Source: an uncultured Flavobacterium sp.
GTDB taxonomy: Bacteria; Bacteroidota; Bacteroidia; Flavobacteriales; Flavobacteriaceae
Assembly: GCA_937773775.1 (NCBI GenBank)
Contig: CALJVL010000001.1
Coordinates: forward strand, 124,001 to 188,000
Direction of reading: 5' to 3'
Length of the DNA: 64,000 nt
In this document: positions 10,347-19,892 of the stretch, one piece after another
Layout of the letters: each line of letters opens with the position of its first letter
Numbering within the stretch: position 1 is the first letter of the stretch
Notes under the pieces: model-generated
What the model was told of the DNA's origin: nothing
Databases searched by the model: none
Seen by the model: the letters and a program-made list of their open reading frames with translations, nothing else
Position numbers and translations under genes: made by a program

Positions 10347-11217
10347 TTATAAAAAACCTTTTGTTATCGCTGAAATAGGCCTGTAACCATAAAGGAGATA
10401 TTGAAAATTGCCAAAGAATTAATCAAGATCGCCAAGATTTTTTGTAATGTCGATGCCGTGAAATTTCAAAAACGAAATAATAAAGAATTATTGACAGAGG
10501 AACAATACAATGCTCCTCATCCCAATAGGTCTAATTCATACGGAGATACTTATGGAGAACATCGGGAATTCTTAGAGTTTGATGTCAACCAACACAAAGA
10601 ATTATATAACTATTGTGAGGAAATTGGAATTGTTTATTCCACTTCGGTTTGGGATTCCACTTCGGCTAAAGAAATAGCCTCTTTAAACCCAGAGTTTATT
10701 AAAATCCCATCCGCATGCAATAATAATTATGAAATGCTAGGCTGGTTGTGTGATAATTACAAAGGTGAAATCCATATTTCAACGGGAATGACTACCAAGA
10801 ATGAAACAGAAACGCTAGTTAATTATTTCATCGAAAAAGAAAGAAATAAGGATTTAGTGCTCTACAATTGTACATCCGGTTACCCCGTTCCTTTTGAAGA
10901 CGTTTGTCTTCTAGATATTAATTTACTAAAAGAAAAATATGGGGATAAAGTAAAACTGATTGGTTTTTCGGGACATCACCTAGGAATAGCAGTTGATATT
11001 GCAGCTTACACTTTGGGTGCTAATATCATTGAAAGGCATTATACAATTGATAGAACGTGGAAAGGAACAGATCATGCGGCCTCTTTGGAACCTATGGGTT
11101 TGAGAAAACTTTCGCGCGATTTGAATGCGGTTCATAGTGCTTTAAGCTTCAAAAAAAACAGATATATTGCCTATAGAACAAGTACAACGCGATAAATTAA
11201 AAAATAAAAAAGCATAA
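10339..11217 (+). pseudogene. neuB: N-acetylneuraminate (or related nonulosonate) synthase, three apparent +1 frameshifts
   Basis: MNDYKKPFVIAEIG(C)NHKGDIE...VDAVKFQKRNNKELL...KIPSACNNNYEMLGWL...LIGFSGHHLGIAVDIAAYTLGANIIERHYTIDRTWKGTDHAASLEP. Confidence 0.88.
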
Positions 11218-11220
11218 TAA

Positions 11221-12039
11221 TTGAGGCTATTTTCAAATACAATCAGACTTTTTTGGTGGAATGAAAAAATAATCCAAGGTAAATCCAGAGAAAACTATGG
11301 TGATCTTTTGGGGAAATACTTAGTTGGTAAAATTTCAGGGAAGAAAGTTGTTTTTGCATGGCCAAGTAAATTCTCAATTAATGATTTCTTTGCACCCATA
11401 TATGTTACTGTGGGCAGCATCTTAACCAATGTCAATTACAAATGTATTGTTTGGGGGAGTGGTATTATTAGCCAACAAGCCACAATTAAGAAAGCGAAAT
11501 TTCTGTCTGTCCGAGGTCCTCAAACGCGTAAATTCCTCATAAATTTAGGCTATAAGGTTCCTGAAATATATGGTGACCCCGCACTTTTATTACCCAGATA
11601 CTTTAACCCGGTCATTGAAAAAAAATACCGCTATGGGATTATTCCCCATTACAACGATTTGAAAACGGTAAAAGAGTGGTACAAGGACAAGGCTGATATG
11701 GTGTTAATTGATATGATGACAGAAGATATCGAATCAAAAACTATGGAGTTCTTGCAATGCGAAAAAATTATATCTTCTTCATTACACGGAATTATCATTG
11801 CGCATGCTTATGGAATTCCGGCAGTATGGCAAAAATTTTCGGATAAAGTTTTTGGTGATGACATCAAGTATCAGGATTATATGGAGTCAGTGCAACTGGA
11901 TTTTTACCGCCCCAAGATTAAAGAAAGCAAATTTACCGAAGAAGAATTGAAGGAGTTATTTGAAAACTTAGCTAGCTTACCCAAAGAGCAGGACTTAGAA
12001 GATTTACGAAATGGTCTAATGAAAGTATGTCCTTTTTAA
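11221..12039 (+). CDS. Polysaccharide pyruvyl transferase family protein
   Basis: TTG start; FWWNEKIIQGKSRENYGDLLGKYLVGKISGKKV...VRGPQTRKFLINLGYKVPEIYGDPALLLP...SSSLHGIIIAHAYGIPAVW. Confidence 0.88.
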   Translation: MRLFSNTIRLFWWNEKIIQGKSRENYGDLLGKYLVGKISGKKVVFAWPSKFSINDFFAPIYVTVGSILTNVNYKCIVWGSGIISQQATIKKAKFLSVRGPQTRKFLINLGYKVPEIYGDPALLLPRYFNPVIEKKYRYGIIPHYNDLKTVKEWYKDKADMVLIDMMTEDIESKTMEFLQCEKIISSSLHGIIIAHAYGIPAVWQKFSDKVFGDDIKYQDYMESVQLDFYRPKIKESKFTEEELKELFENLASLPKEQDLEDLRNGLMKVCPF

Positions 12040-12053
12040 AACGAATTAAAAAT

Positions 12054-13451
12054 ATGAAGAAAAAAGTTTTTGTTTTTTTACCAGATGGAGTGGGATTGCG
12101 CAATTTTGCTTTTACCCAATTCAAGGAAATCGGTGAAAAAAAAGGATACGAAATAGTGTACTGGAATAACACAGTGTTTTCATTAAAAGAAGAACTGAAT
12201 TTTGATGAAGTGAAAATAGAAAATCGTAAAATTCATAAATTAACTTCCGTATTCACAAGAGCCAGAAAAAGAATAGAGCTTAATATTTTTGATAAAAAAT
12301 TCAAGGAAACAGTTTATAACACTTATAATTTTCCACAATCGTACCGAGGTTCCACTAATGCCTTCAAGAGTATTTTAGTAGATTTGTTGGTGTTTTTTGG
12401 GTCGAATGAAAAGGGCTTGTTATTTGTTAGAAATCAAATTAAAAAACTCGAAAGAAAGAATTCTAAATACGAGTATTGCAAAGCACAATTAAAAGAGCAT
12501 CAGCCTGATTTTATTTTTTGTAGCAATCAAAGACCTTCTCAAGCCATTGCGCCACTTTTGGCAGCGCAAGATTTAGGAATTCCCACGACAACTTTTATAT
12601 TTTCTTGGGATAATTTACCTAAAGCAACAACATTAGTCGAGACCGATTATTATATGGTATGGAGTGAACACATGAAACGGGAAGTAGTAATGTATTGTCC
12701 GTATGTAAATCCTGAAAAAGTCCTGGTTACGGGTACACCTCAGTTCGAAAGCCATTTTGACGTAAGTTTATTAAAAAGCAGAACTGCATTTTTTGAAGAA
12801 AACAATTTGGATTTGCACAAACGTTATATCTGTTATTCTGGAGACGATATTGTGACTTCTCCATTAGACCAATATTATGTGGAGGATTTGGCGAAATCGG
12901 TAATTCAATTAAATAAAATAGGCTATGATCTGGGGATAATATACAGAAAATGTCCAGTTGACTTTACTAGTAGATATGAAGCTATCCTCGAAAAATACAA
13001 GGAGGTTATTGTAGCAATTGATCCTATTTGGAGGCCTATTGGCACCGATTGGAATGAGATTATGCCAACCAAAGAAGATTTTATAATGCAAGCCAATGTT
13101 TGTGAGCATACCGAATTTGTTGCGAATGTAGCTTCTTCGATGGTATTTGATTTTGTAGCACACGGTAAATCCTGTTTGTTCTTCGATTACGAGCAACCTC
13201 AACTCAAAAAAGGGATCAGGGATATTGGTCAGAATTATAGATACATTCATTTTCGATCAATGCCCGCAAAAAGTGCTGCTTTGTGGTCTTTTGATAAAAA
13301 CAGCTTAACAGGAACAATAAAAACAATTCTAGATGGAGATGTTTCGAGTGTTGCAGAGGGTCAGCAATGGTTTCGGGTAATTGTCGGTAATAACCCTACT
13401 GAAGCTTCCAATGAAATTTGGAATGGAATAGATAAAATAATTGGAGAATGA
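12054..13451 (+). CDS. Uncharacterised GT-B / CDP-glycerol-transferase-like protein
   Basis: ATG at 12054 after 'aaaaat'; LGIPTTTFIFSWDNLPK...VWSEHMKREVVMYCPYVNPEKVLVTGTPQFESH; TagF-like C-terminal layout. Confidence 0.6.
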   Translation: MKKKVFVFLPDGVGLRNFAFTQFKEIGEKKGYEIVYWNNTVFSLKEELNFDEVKIENRKIHKLTSVFTRARKRIELNIFDKKFKETVYNTYNFPQSYRGSTNAFKSILVDLLVFFGSNEKGLLFVRNQIKKLERKNSKYEYCKAQLKEHQPDFIFCSNQRPSQAIAPLLAAQDLGIPTTTFIFSWDNLPKATTLVETDYYMVWSEHMKREVVMYCPYVNPEKVLVTGTPQFESHFDVSLLKSRTAFFEENNLDLHKRYICYSGDDIVTSPLDQYYVEDLAKSVIQLNKIGYDLGIIYRKCPVDFTSRYEAILEKYKEVIVAIDPIWRPIGTDWNEIMPTKEDFIMQANVCEHTEFVANVASSMVFDFVAHGKSCLFFDYEQPQLKKGIRDIGQNYRYIHFRSMPAKSAALWSFDKNSLTGTIKTILDGDVSSVAEGQQWFRVIVGNNPTEASNEIWNGIDKIIGE

Positions 13452-14593
13452 AAATAGCTTTCCTAACACCTGAATATCCTCACAAAAAGATCAGTCATGC
13501 CGCGGGTATTGGCACCAGTATCAAAAACTTGGCAGTGACTTTGGTTAAAAATGGTTGTGGGGTAACAGTAATTGTATACGGCCAAAAGGAATCTACTGTT
13601 TTTGAGGATGAAGGAGTAACAATTCATCTCATTGAAGATAGAAAGTATCATTTTGCCAAATGGTTTTGGTACAGAAAGCACATTCAAAATTATTGTAATA
13701 AAATAGTTAAGGAACAGAATATTGATATTCTGGAAGCACCAGATTGGACAGGGATTACAGCTTTTATGAACTTCAAAGTTCCTTTAGTGATTCGTTTTCA
13801 CGGTAGCGACACGTATTTTTGTCATCTCGAAAATCGTCACCAAAAATGGAAGAATTTTTGGTTTGAGAAATTGGCTATTCAAGGTGCTCAGGCCTTTATT
13901 GCTCCAACAACTTTTGCAGGAGCGGTTTCCCAAAAGCTTTTTGGCATAAAAAACAAAACTATAAAAACCATCCACTATGGAGTGGAACTGGATAAATTCG
14001 AAAATCTTAACCCTGAGATTTATGAAAAAGGATTGATTTTATATATTGGAACCATTATCCGCAAAAAAGGAGTTTTTGAATTGCCCGAAATTTTTAATCT
14101 AGTTCGGCAGCAACATCCCGAAGCGAGATTAGTGTTAATTGGCGGCGATTCGGCTGATATTGCAACACAGTCTCCATCTACTTGGCAGTTACTGCGGCAA
14201 GAATTTCAAGATCAAGATTTGAAAAAAGTAACGTATTTGGGTACAATCCCATACAAAGACGTACAAGATTACATAAAAAAGGCAAATATTTGTGTTTTTC
14301 CTAGCTTTGCAGAAACGCTTGGAATGGTGACGATCGAATCGATGGCAATGCAAAAACCGGTAGTAAATAGTAATATAGGTTGGGCAAAAGAATTAATGAT
14401 AGATGGGGAAAGCGGTTACTTGGTTCATCCTAAAAATCATGTTGAATACGCTGCTAAAATCAATTATATTCTAGATGATAATCAGTTGGCGAAACAACTG
14501 GGAGTAAACGCACGTAAACGTGTGTGGTCTATTTTTGATATTGAAAAGATTGCTGTTGAAAATATTCGTTTTTATAAATCATTAATAGAATAA
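13448..14593 (+). CDS. Glycosyltransferase family 4
   Basis: MKIAFLTPEYPHKKISHAAGIGTSIKNLA...YIGTIIRKKGVFELPEIF...FPSFAETLGMVTIESMAMQKPVV. Confidence 0.93.
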   Translation: MKIAFLTPEYPHKKISHAAGIGTSIKNLAVTLVKNGCGVTVIVYGQKESTVFEDEGVTIHLIEDRKYHFAKWFWYRKHIQNYCNKIVKEQNIDILEAPDWTGITAFMNFKVPLVIRFHGSDTYFCHLENRHQKWKNFWFEKLAIQGAQAFIAPTTFAGAVSQKLFGIKNKTIKTIHYGVELDKFENLNPEIYEKGLILYIGTIIRKKGVFELPEIFNLVRQQHPEARLVLIGGDSADIATQSPSTWQLLRQEFQDQDLKKVTYLGTIPYKDVQDYIKKANICVFPSFAETLGMVTIESMAMQKPVVNSNIGWAKELMIDGESGYLVHPKNHVEYAAKINYILDDNQLAKQLGVNARKRVWSIFDIEKIAVENIRFYKSLIE

Positions 14594-14596
14594 GTT

Positions 14597-16141
14597 TTGA
14601 TAGTAGTATATCATACAAATAATCAGATTTCTAAAGTGGTGTCAGACGGGGAAAACTTTTTATCTTTTGATGGCAAGGGTATGATTTCTGAAGAATTATA
14701 TAAATTAGCGGTACGGTTTCCAGAATCGAAAATAGTTTGGTGTGAGGAAACTTGTCGACAATACCTTAATTTAAAAGATATTGACTTTATTTTTCATCAT
14801 AACAAAATGATGCTTTCTTATAGTCCTGAGGAAAAGTTTTTTTTGGGTGGAACAATTGGTTATGTAGATCAATCTCCATTTATCAATACAAACAAAAAAG
14901 TTTCCTACCCAACCTGGCAAATGAGCAGTTTGGTAGGAGTGATGCATGCTTCTTTGTTAATCGAATTAAAAGACAAGATAAAATGGGATACGAATTTTGC
15001 TTACTACTTGAATTCAGTAGCCAAAGTCTGTATGCCATTAGGTTTATTATGTTATTCGGAACCAAAATTAGTGCAAGGTTTTAATAGTATTGACATTGTT
15101 ACTGCTGCTAGAATTAATGTTGTTTTCAAATTTGTAAAACAACATTACAAAACAAGGTGGCTGTTTTTATTACTCCTAAATCTAGTGGTTTACGAGAAAA
15201 AGTTTCCTTTAGGGGCTTTTTTGGTAGCGTTTTTTTTTAAGAACAGGAATAAAAACACAATCAATCTGGACACTATTGTTGTTCATTCTTCCTTGAAAGT
15301 GGTTGACAAAGCTACTATAGATGTTATTATCCCAACTATTGGAAGAAAAAAATACTTGTATGCGGTGTTGTGTGATTTGCGGAGTCAAACTCATTTGCCG
15401 AAAAATGTAATTATAGTGGAGCAAAATCCAGCACTAGATAGTTTCTCAGAACTGGATTATATAACTAATGAAATTTGGCCCTTTACCATCAAGCATACTT
15501 TTACGCATAGATCTGGTGTTTGTAATGCGCGGAACATTGCATTAAGCAAGGTGGAAAGCGAATGGGTTTTTTTAAATGACGATGACAATAGGTTTAAAAT
15601 TGATTTAATAGAAAAAGTATTGCTAAACATTTCCACTTATGGTAGTTCGGTTTTAACAACTTCTTATTTGCAATTAAATGAAAAACAAGAGTATAAGCAA
15701 ATTAGCCAGTCCGGTATATTTGGGTCAGGGAATAGCTTTTTGAGGGCCGATCTTCTTAGAAAAGTGTCGTTTAATGAAAGTTTCGAATTTGGATACGGAG
15801 AAGATACTGATTTCGGATTGCAATTACGAAACTGTGGCGCTGACGTCATTTATTTTCCTGAAATACATATTTTGCACCTTAAAGCACCTATGGGTGGCTT
15901 TAGGATAAAGCCAGTTTTGAAGTGGCAAAACGATATTATTCAGCCTAGGCCATCACCAACGATTATGCTGTATAAGAAGATATATGAAACAAAAGAGCAA
16001 ATTTTGGGTTATAAAGTAGTACTGTTTATCAAGTTATTTAAAAGTAAGGGATGGAAAAATCCAATGCAGTTTGTATCTTTATTCCAAAAGCAATGGGAAG
16101 TTAGTTTATACTGGGCTAATAAATTGGTTAAAAATGATTAA
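14597..16141 (+). CDS. Two-part protein: uncharacterised N-terminal region plus C-terminal GT2 domain
   Basis: TTG start; C-part TIDVIIPTIGRKKYLYAVLCDLRSQTHLPKNVIIVEQNP...NARNIALSKVESEWVFLNDDDNRF; N-terminal ~230 aa not recognised. Confidence 0.75.
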   Translation: MIVVYHTNNQISKVVSDGENFLSFDGKGMISEELYKLAVRFPESKIVWCEETCRQYLNLKDIDFIFHHNKMMLSYSPEEKFFLGGTIGYVDQSPFINTNKKVSYPTWQMSSLVGVMHASLLIELKDKIKWDTNFAYYLNSVAKVCMPLGLLCYSEPKLVQGFNSIDIVTAARINVVFKFVKQHYKTRWLFLLLLNLVVYEKKFPLGAFLVAFFFKNRNKNTINLDTIVVHSSLKVVDKATIDVIIPTIGRKKYLYAVLCDLRSQTHLPKNVIIVEQNPALDSFSELDYITNEIWPFTIKHTFTHRSGVCNARNIALSKVESEWVFLNDDDNRFKIDLIEKVLLNISTYGSSVLTTSYLQLNEKQEYKQISQSGIFGSGNSFLRADLLRKVSFNESFEFGYGEDTDFGLQLRNCGADVIYFPEIHILHLKAPMGGFRIKPVLKWQNDIIQPRPSPTIMLYKKIYETKEQILGYKVVLFIKLFKSKGWKNPMQFVSLFQKQWEVSLYWANKLVKND

Positions 16142-17156
16142 AATATACACCGATACAACTATGATAACGTCTCAATACAGGAAAATAATCTTTCCTTTAT
16201 TGTTCGATTTGTGTTATATCAATACTATAAGTTTATTGAAATTATACAAAATTGTTGAGAGTGTCAATGAGGCGGACATTGTTATTGTGCCAGTTGATAT
16301 TGCTTTTTTTTTAAAAAATGGGCGAAGACAAGTGCTTTATAATATTATAGTTAAGGGCAATGATGCTAAAAAACCAGTTTGGCTATACTCTGCTGGAGAT
16401 TTTGGTATTAGCTTAAGGGCAGATGTTTATACGTTTCGGTTAAGTGGTTTTCATAACAAGTTAAATGAGGAAACATTTATTTTACCCTCTTTTATAATTG
16501 ATCCATTGAGTATATTAAAAAAAGAATTTAAACCTATTCCCAAAGCTATACTTCCCAGCATTGGCTTTGTAGGCCATGCCGATAGCTCGGCGATCAAATG
16601 GCTCAAAGAAATTTTAGTCTTTCTATATCATAATGTAAAACGAATAAGTAAACGCACTTTTGTAGATTATCAGTCCTTTTATCCTTCAAGTATAAAACGC
16701 TATCATTTTTTGATGATTTTGAAGAAAAATAATCAAATTAAAACCGAATTTATTTTTAGAAAAAAATATCGTGCCGGTGTCAAAACTGAAGAAGAAAAAG
16801 TAAAAACAAGCATTGATTTTTTTGAAAACATATATGATAATCCTTATGTTTTTTGTGTAAGAGGAGCTGGAAATTTTTCGGTTCGATTCTATGAAACATT
16901 AGCAATGGGTCGCATACCGGTGGTGATTGATACCGGTTTTCGGTTACCTTTGGATAAAATTATTAACTGGAAAAAACACTGTATTATAGCTACAGAAAGT
17001 GATTTTGTGGATAAGTTAATTGATTTTCATTCAACTATAGATGAAAATGATTTTATACAAATACAAGTTAATAATCGAAAATTGTGGTTAGATTATTTAA
17101 CTTGTGACAGATATTTTAGTCATATTTATACGGATTTTAAAGATGAAGTAAAATGA
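16134..17156 (+). CDS. Exostosin-like (GT47-type) glycosyltransferase
   Basis: ATG at 16134 (MIKIYTDTTM); NEADIVIVPVD...YDNPYVFCVRGAGNFSVRFYETLAMGRIPVVID. Confidence 0.8.
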   Translation: MIKIYTDTTMITSQYRKIIFPLLFDLCYINTISLLKLYKIVESVNEADIVIVPVDIAFFLKNGRRQVLYNIIVKGNDAKKPVWLYSAGDFGISLRADVYTFRLSGFHNKLNEETFILPSFIIDPLSILKKEFKPIPKAILPSIGFVGHADSSAIKWLKEILVFLYHNVKRISKRTFVDYQSFYPSSIKRYHFLMILKKNNQIKTEFIFRKKYRAGVKTEEEKVKTSIDFFENIYDNPYVFCVRGAGNFSVRFYETLAMGRIPVVIDTGFRLPLDKIINWKKHCIIATESDFVDKLIDFHSTIDENDFIQIQVNNRKLWLDYLTCDRYFSHIYTDFKDEVK

Positions 17157-18154
17157 AATTCTCTCTGATAATTTGTACCTGTATGCGTCCCAAACCTTTA
17201 CTGCAATTATTGCAATCTGTTCAGAGACAATCTTTATTTCCTGATGAAATCTTAATTATTGACGGTTCTAGAGACAAAGAAACCGAGACTATTATTTCCG
17301 AAAATCAGTTTAGGAATGTACAGTACTTCTTCGTTCCTGAGAACTTTAGAGGTTTGACCAGGCAGAGAAATTTCGGATTAGATATAGTGGCCGATACGAG
17401 TACTGTTGTAGCATTTTTGGATGATGACACTGAATTGACGCCAAATTATTTCGAAGAATTAATCAAGACGTTTGCGGATAATCAAGAAATCTCCGGTGTT
17501 GGAGGGGTTGCGATCAATGAGAATGGCTGGAGCTTGTCAGACCCAAATAAAAAACATGATCCTTATCGCTATTTTCAGTTTGAAGGATATGTGTACAAGG
17601 AAGGGCAGCGCAATGTAATGCGCAATTATCTGGGATTGCAATCCAATCTTGGACCGGGAAGAATGCCGGATTATTCGCATGGAAAAACCTGTGGATTTCC
17701 TTTAAATGGGAAAACCTACGAAGTCGATTTGCTGGTAGGTATGTCATTTGCTTTTCGAAAAAAAGTGTTCGACTCCATTCGTTTTTCAACTTTTTTTGAA
17801 GGCTATGGTCTATATGAAGATGCTGATTTTAGTTTACGAGCCTTAGAGTATGGAAAAAATGTAATTAATACTAAAGTACAATTATGCCATTATCATCATC
17901 CATCCGGTAGACCCAATCAATATCAATATGGAAAAATGGTAGTCAGAAATGGATGGTATGTTTGGAGAACTAAAAACCCCCAGCCTAATTTTAAAGACCA
18001 ATTGAAATGGCATTCCATAACGATGATGTTGGCATTGATTCGATTTTCCAATACATTTACTACTGCTAAAAAAACGGAGGCGTTCACAGAAGCTTTGGGC
18101 AGAACGGTTGGCTGGTGGAGTTTATTAATTCACAAACTACAAACGAATATTTAA
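17153..18154 (+). CDS. Glycosyltransferase family 2
   Basis: KFSLIICTCMRPKPLLQLLQSVQRQSLFPDEILIIDGSRD...RGLTRQRNFGLD...FLDDDTEL. Confidence 0.92.
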   Translation: MKFSLIICTCMRPKPLLQLLQSVQRQSLFPDEILIIDGSRDKETETIISENQFRNVQYFFVPENFRGLTRQRNFGLDIVADTSTVVAFLDDDTELTPNYFEELIKTFADNQEISGVGGVAINENGWSLSDPNKKHDPYRYFQFEGYVYKEGQRNVMRNYLGLQSNLGPGRMPDYSHGKTCGFPLNGKTYEVDLLVGMSFAFRKKVFDSIRFSTFFEGYGLYEDADFSLRALEYGKNVINTKVQLCHYHHPSGRPNQYQYGKMVVRNGWYVWRTKNPQPNFKDQLKWHSITMMLALIRFSNTFTTAKKTEAFTEALGRTVGWWSLLIHKLQTNI

Positions 18155-18201
18155 TTTATTGTAATGATTTGTGCGGATTATTACAATAGCATTTTTTTGA
18201 T

Positions 18202-18756
18202 ATGACACTATTTAAACTCATACAATCTGATTACTGTAAATACAAAAAATATGGAGGTCATTTTTTTTCCATTGTGATGCTGAATCAAGGCTTTTGGGCT
18301 GTTTTTCAGTATCGTGTAGCACATTGGATTCATCAAAAAATCAAACTTCAACCTTTCCGGTTTATATGTAGTACAGTAACTTTATTTTGGAGAAAAATAA
18401 TTGAGATAGTTACCGGTATTTCTATCCCGGCGTCTGTTTCTATTGGCCACTCTTTTTATATTGGTCATTTTGGGGGAATTGTATTCAACTCCAATGCTAT
18501 TCTGGGGGATAATTGCAATGTTTCTCAGGGAGTCACTATTGGAGTATCTGGAATTGATGAAAGAAGAGGTATACCAATAATTGGTAATGATGTTTATATT
18601 GGTGCTAACGTTGTTGTGGCAGGAAAAATTACAATTGGTAATAATGTATTAATTGGTGCTTGTTCTATGGTAAATACTTCTTTCGCAGATAATGTTGTTG
18701 TTATGGGTGTTCCTGCAATAGTTGTTTCTAGTAATGGATCTAAAGGCTATATTTAA
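18202..18756 (+). CDS. Serine O-acetyltransferase-like hexapeptide-repeat acyltransferase
   Basis: IGHSFYIGHFGGIVFNSNAILGDNCNVSQGVTIGVSG...PIIGNDVYIGANVVVAGKITIGNNVLIGACSMV. Confidence 0.88.
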   Translation: MTLFKLIQSDYCKYKKYGGHFFSIVMLNQGFWAVFQYRVAHWIHQKIKLQPFRFICSTVTLFWRKIIEIVTGISIPASVSIGHSFYIGHFGGIVFNSNAILGDNCNVSQGVTIGVSGIDERRGIPIIGNDVYIGANVVVAGKITIGNNVLIGACSMVNTSFADNVVVMGVPAIVVSSNGSKGYI

Positions 18757-19892
18757 TGAAGTTATTGATTGTTTCAACTGCGCCGTTTATATATATGGAG
18801 AAGGATATATACGCCTATGGACCTTATGTAAGCGAACTTATAGTCTGGAATAAAACTGAAAGTACAATAGCATTCTGTTGCCCTGTTTGGGAAGCAGATA
18901 GAGGGTTGTTAATATCAAAAGTACCGTTTGAAATTAAGAAACATTTTAAATTAATAGATTTAAATGGCCTTAGTTTTAAAGCTAAAATGCAGTCCTTTCT
19001 TTGGTCTTTTTATAATATAATTATCCTATTTAAAGCTTTTTATTGGGCCGATCATATCCATATACGTTGTCCAGGAAATCTAGGGTTATTGGGCTGTTTT
19101 GTTCAGATACTCTTCCCAAACACACCAAAAACGGCCAAGTATGCAGGGAACTGGGACCCACAATCTAAGCAACCACGGAGTTATCGTTTGCAAAAATGGA
19201 TTTTAAGTAATACTTTTTTGACCAGAAAGATGCAGGTTTTAATTTATGGGGAGTGGCCTAATCAATCCAAAAATATAAAGGCTTTTTTTACGGCCAGTTA
19301 TTATGAAGAGGAGAAAGAATCTTTGATTGTTAAAAATTTAGGATCTAAAATTACCTTCATTTTTTTAGGGAGCTTAGTTAAAGGTAAAAACCCAATGTAT
19401 GCGGTACAAATAGTAGAAGGATTATTCAGTAGAGGTTTTGATGTTTGTTTGAATATATATGGAGAAGGGGTAGAGCGAAATAATTTAGAAAGATATATTT
19501 TAAAAAATAAGTTAGCTGAGGTAATTTCCCTAAAAGGAAATCAAGATAAAGGAACTTTGAAAACAGCATATCTAGAAAGTCATTTTGTATTGCTTCCTTC
19601 TGAAAGTGAAGGTTGGCCCAAAGCAATTGCAGAAGGTATGTTTTGGGGCTGTGTTCCCATTGCGACTTCGGTTTCCTGCGTTCCCTTTATGCTGGATAAC
19701 GGAAATAGAGGTGTTTTATTGAATAAGAATTTGAATAGCGATGTGATGCAAATAGCCACATTATTAACTACTACTAATGATTACATTATAAAGCAGAAAA
19801 AAGCTTTTGAATGGTCTCAGGCTTATACGCTTGATGTTTTTGAATCGGAAATCAAAAAATTAATGGTCCAATGCGTATACTTCAAATTATAG
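18756..19892 (+). CDS. Glycosyltransferase family 4
   Basis: ITFIFLGSLVKGKNPMYAVQIVEGL...LPSESEGWPKAIAEGMFWGCVPIATSV. Confidence 0.88.
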   Translation: MKLLIVSTAPFIYMEKDIYAYGPYVSELIVWNKTESTIAFCCPVWEADRGLLISKVPFEIKKHFKLIDLNGLSFKAKMQSFLWSFYNIIILFKAFYWADHIHIRCPGNLGLLGCFVQILFPNTPKTAKYAGNWDPQSKQPRSYRLQKWILSNTFLTRKMQVLIYGEWPNQSKNIKAFFTASYYEEEKESLIVKNLGSKITFIFLGSLVKGKNPMYAVQIVEGLFSRGFDVCLNIYGEGVERNNLERYILKNKLAEVISLKGNQDKGTLKTAYLESHFVLLPSESEGWPKAIAEGMFWGCVPIATSVSCVPFMLDNGNRGVLLNKNLNSDVMQIATLLTTTNDYIIKQKKAFEWSQAYTLDVFESEIKKLMVQCVYFKL

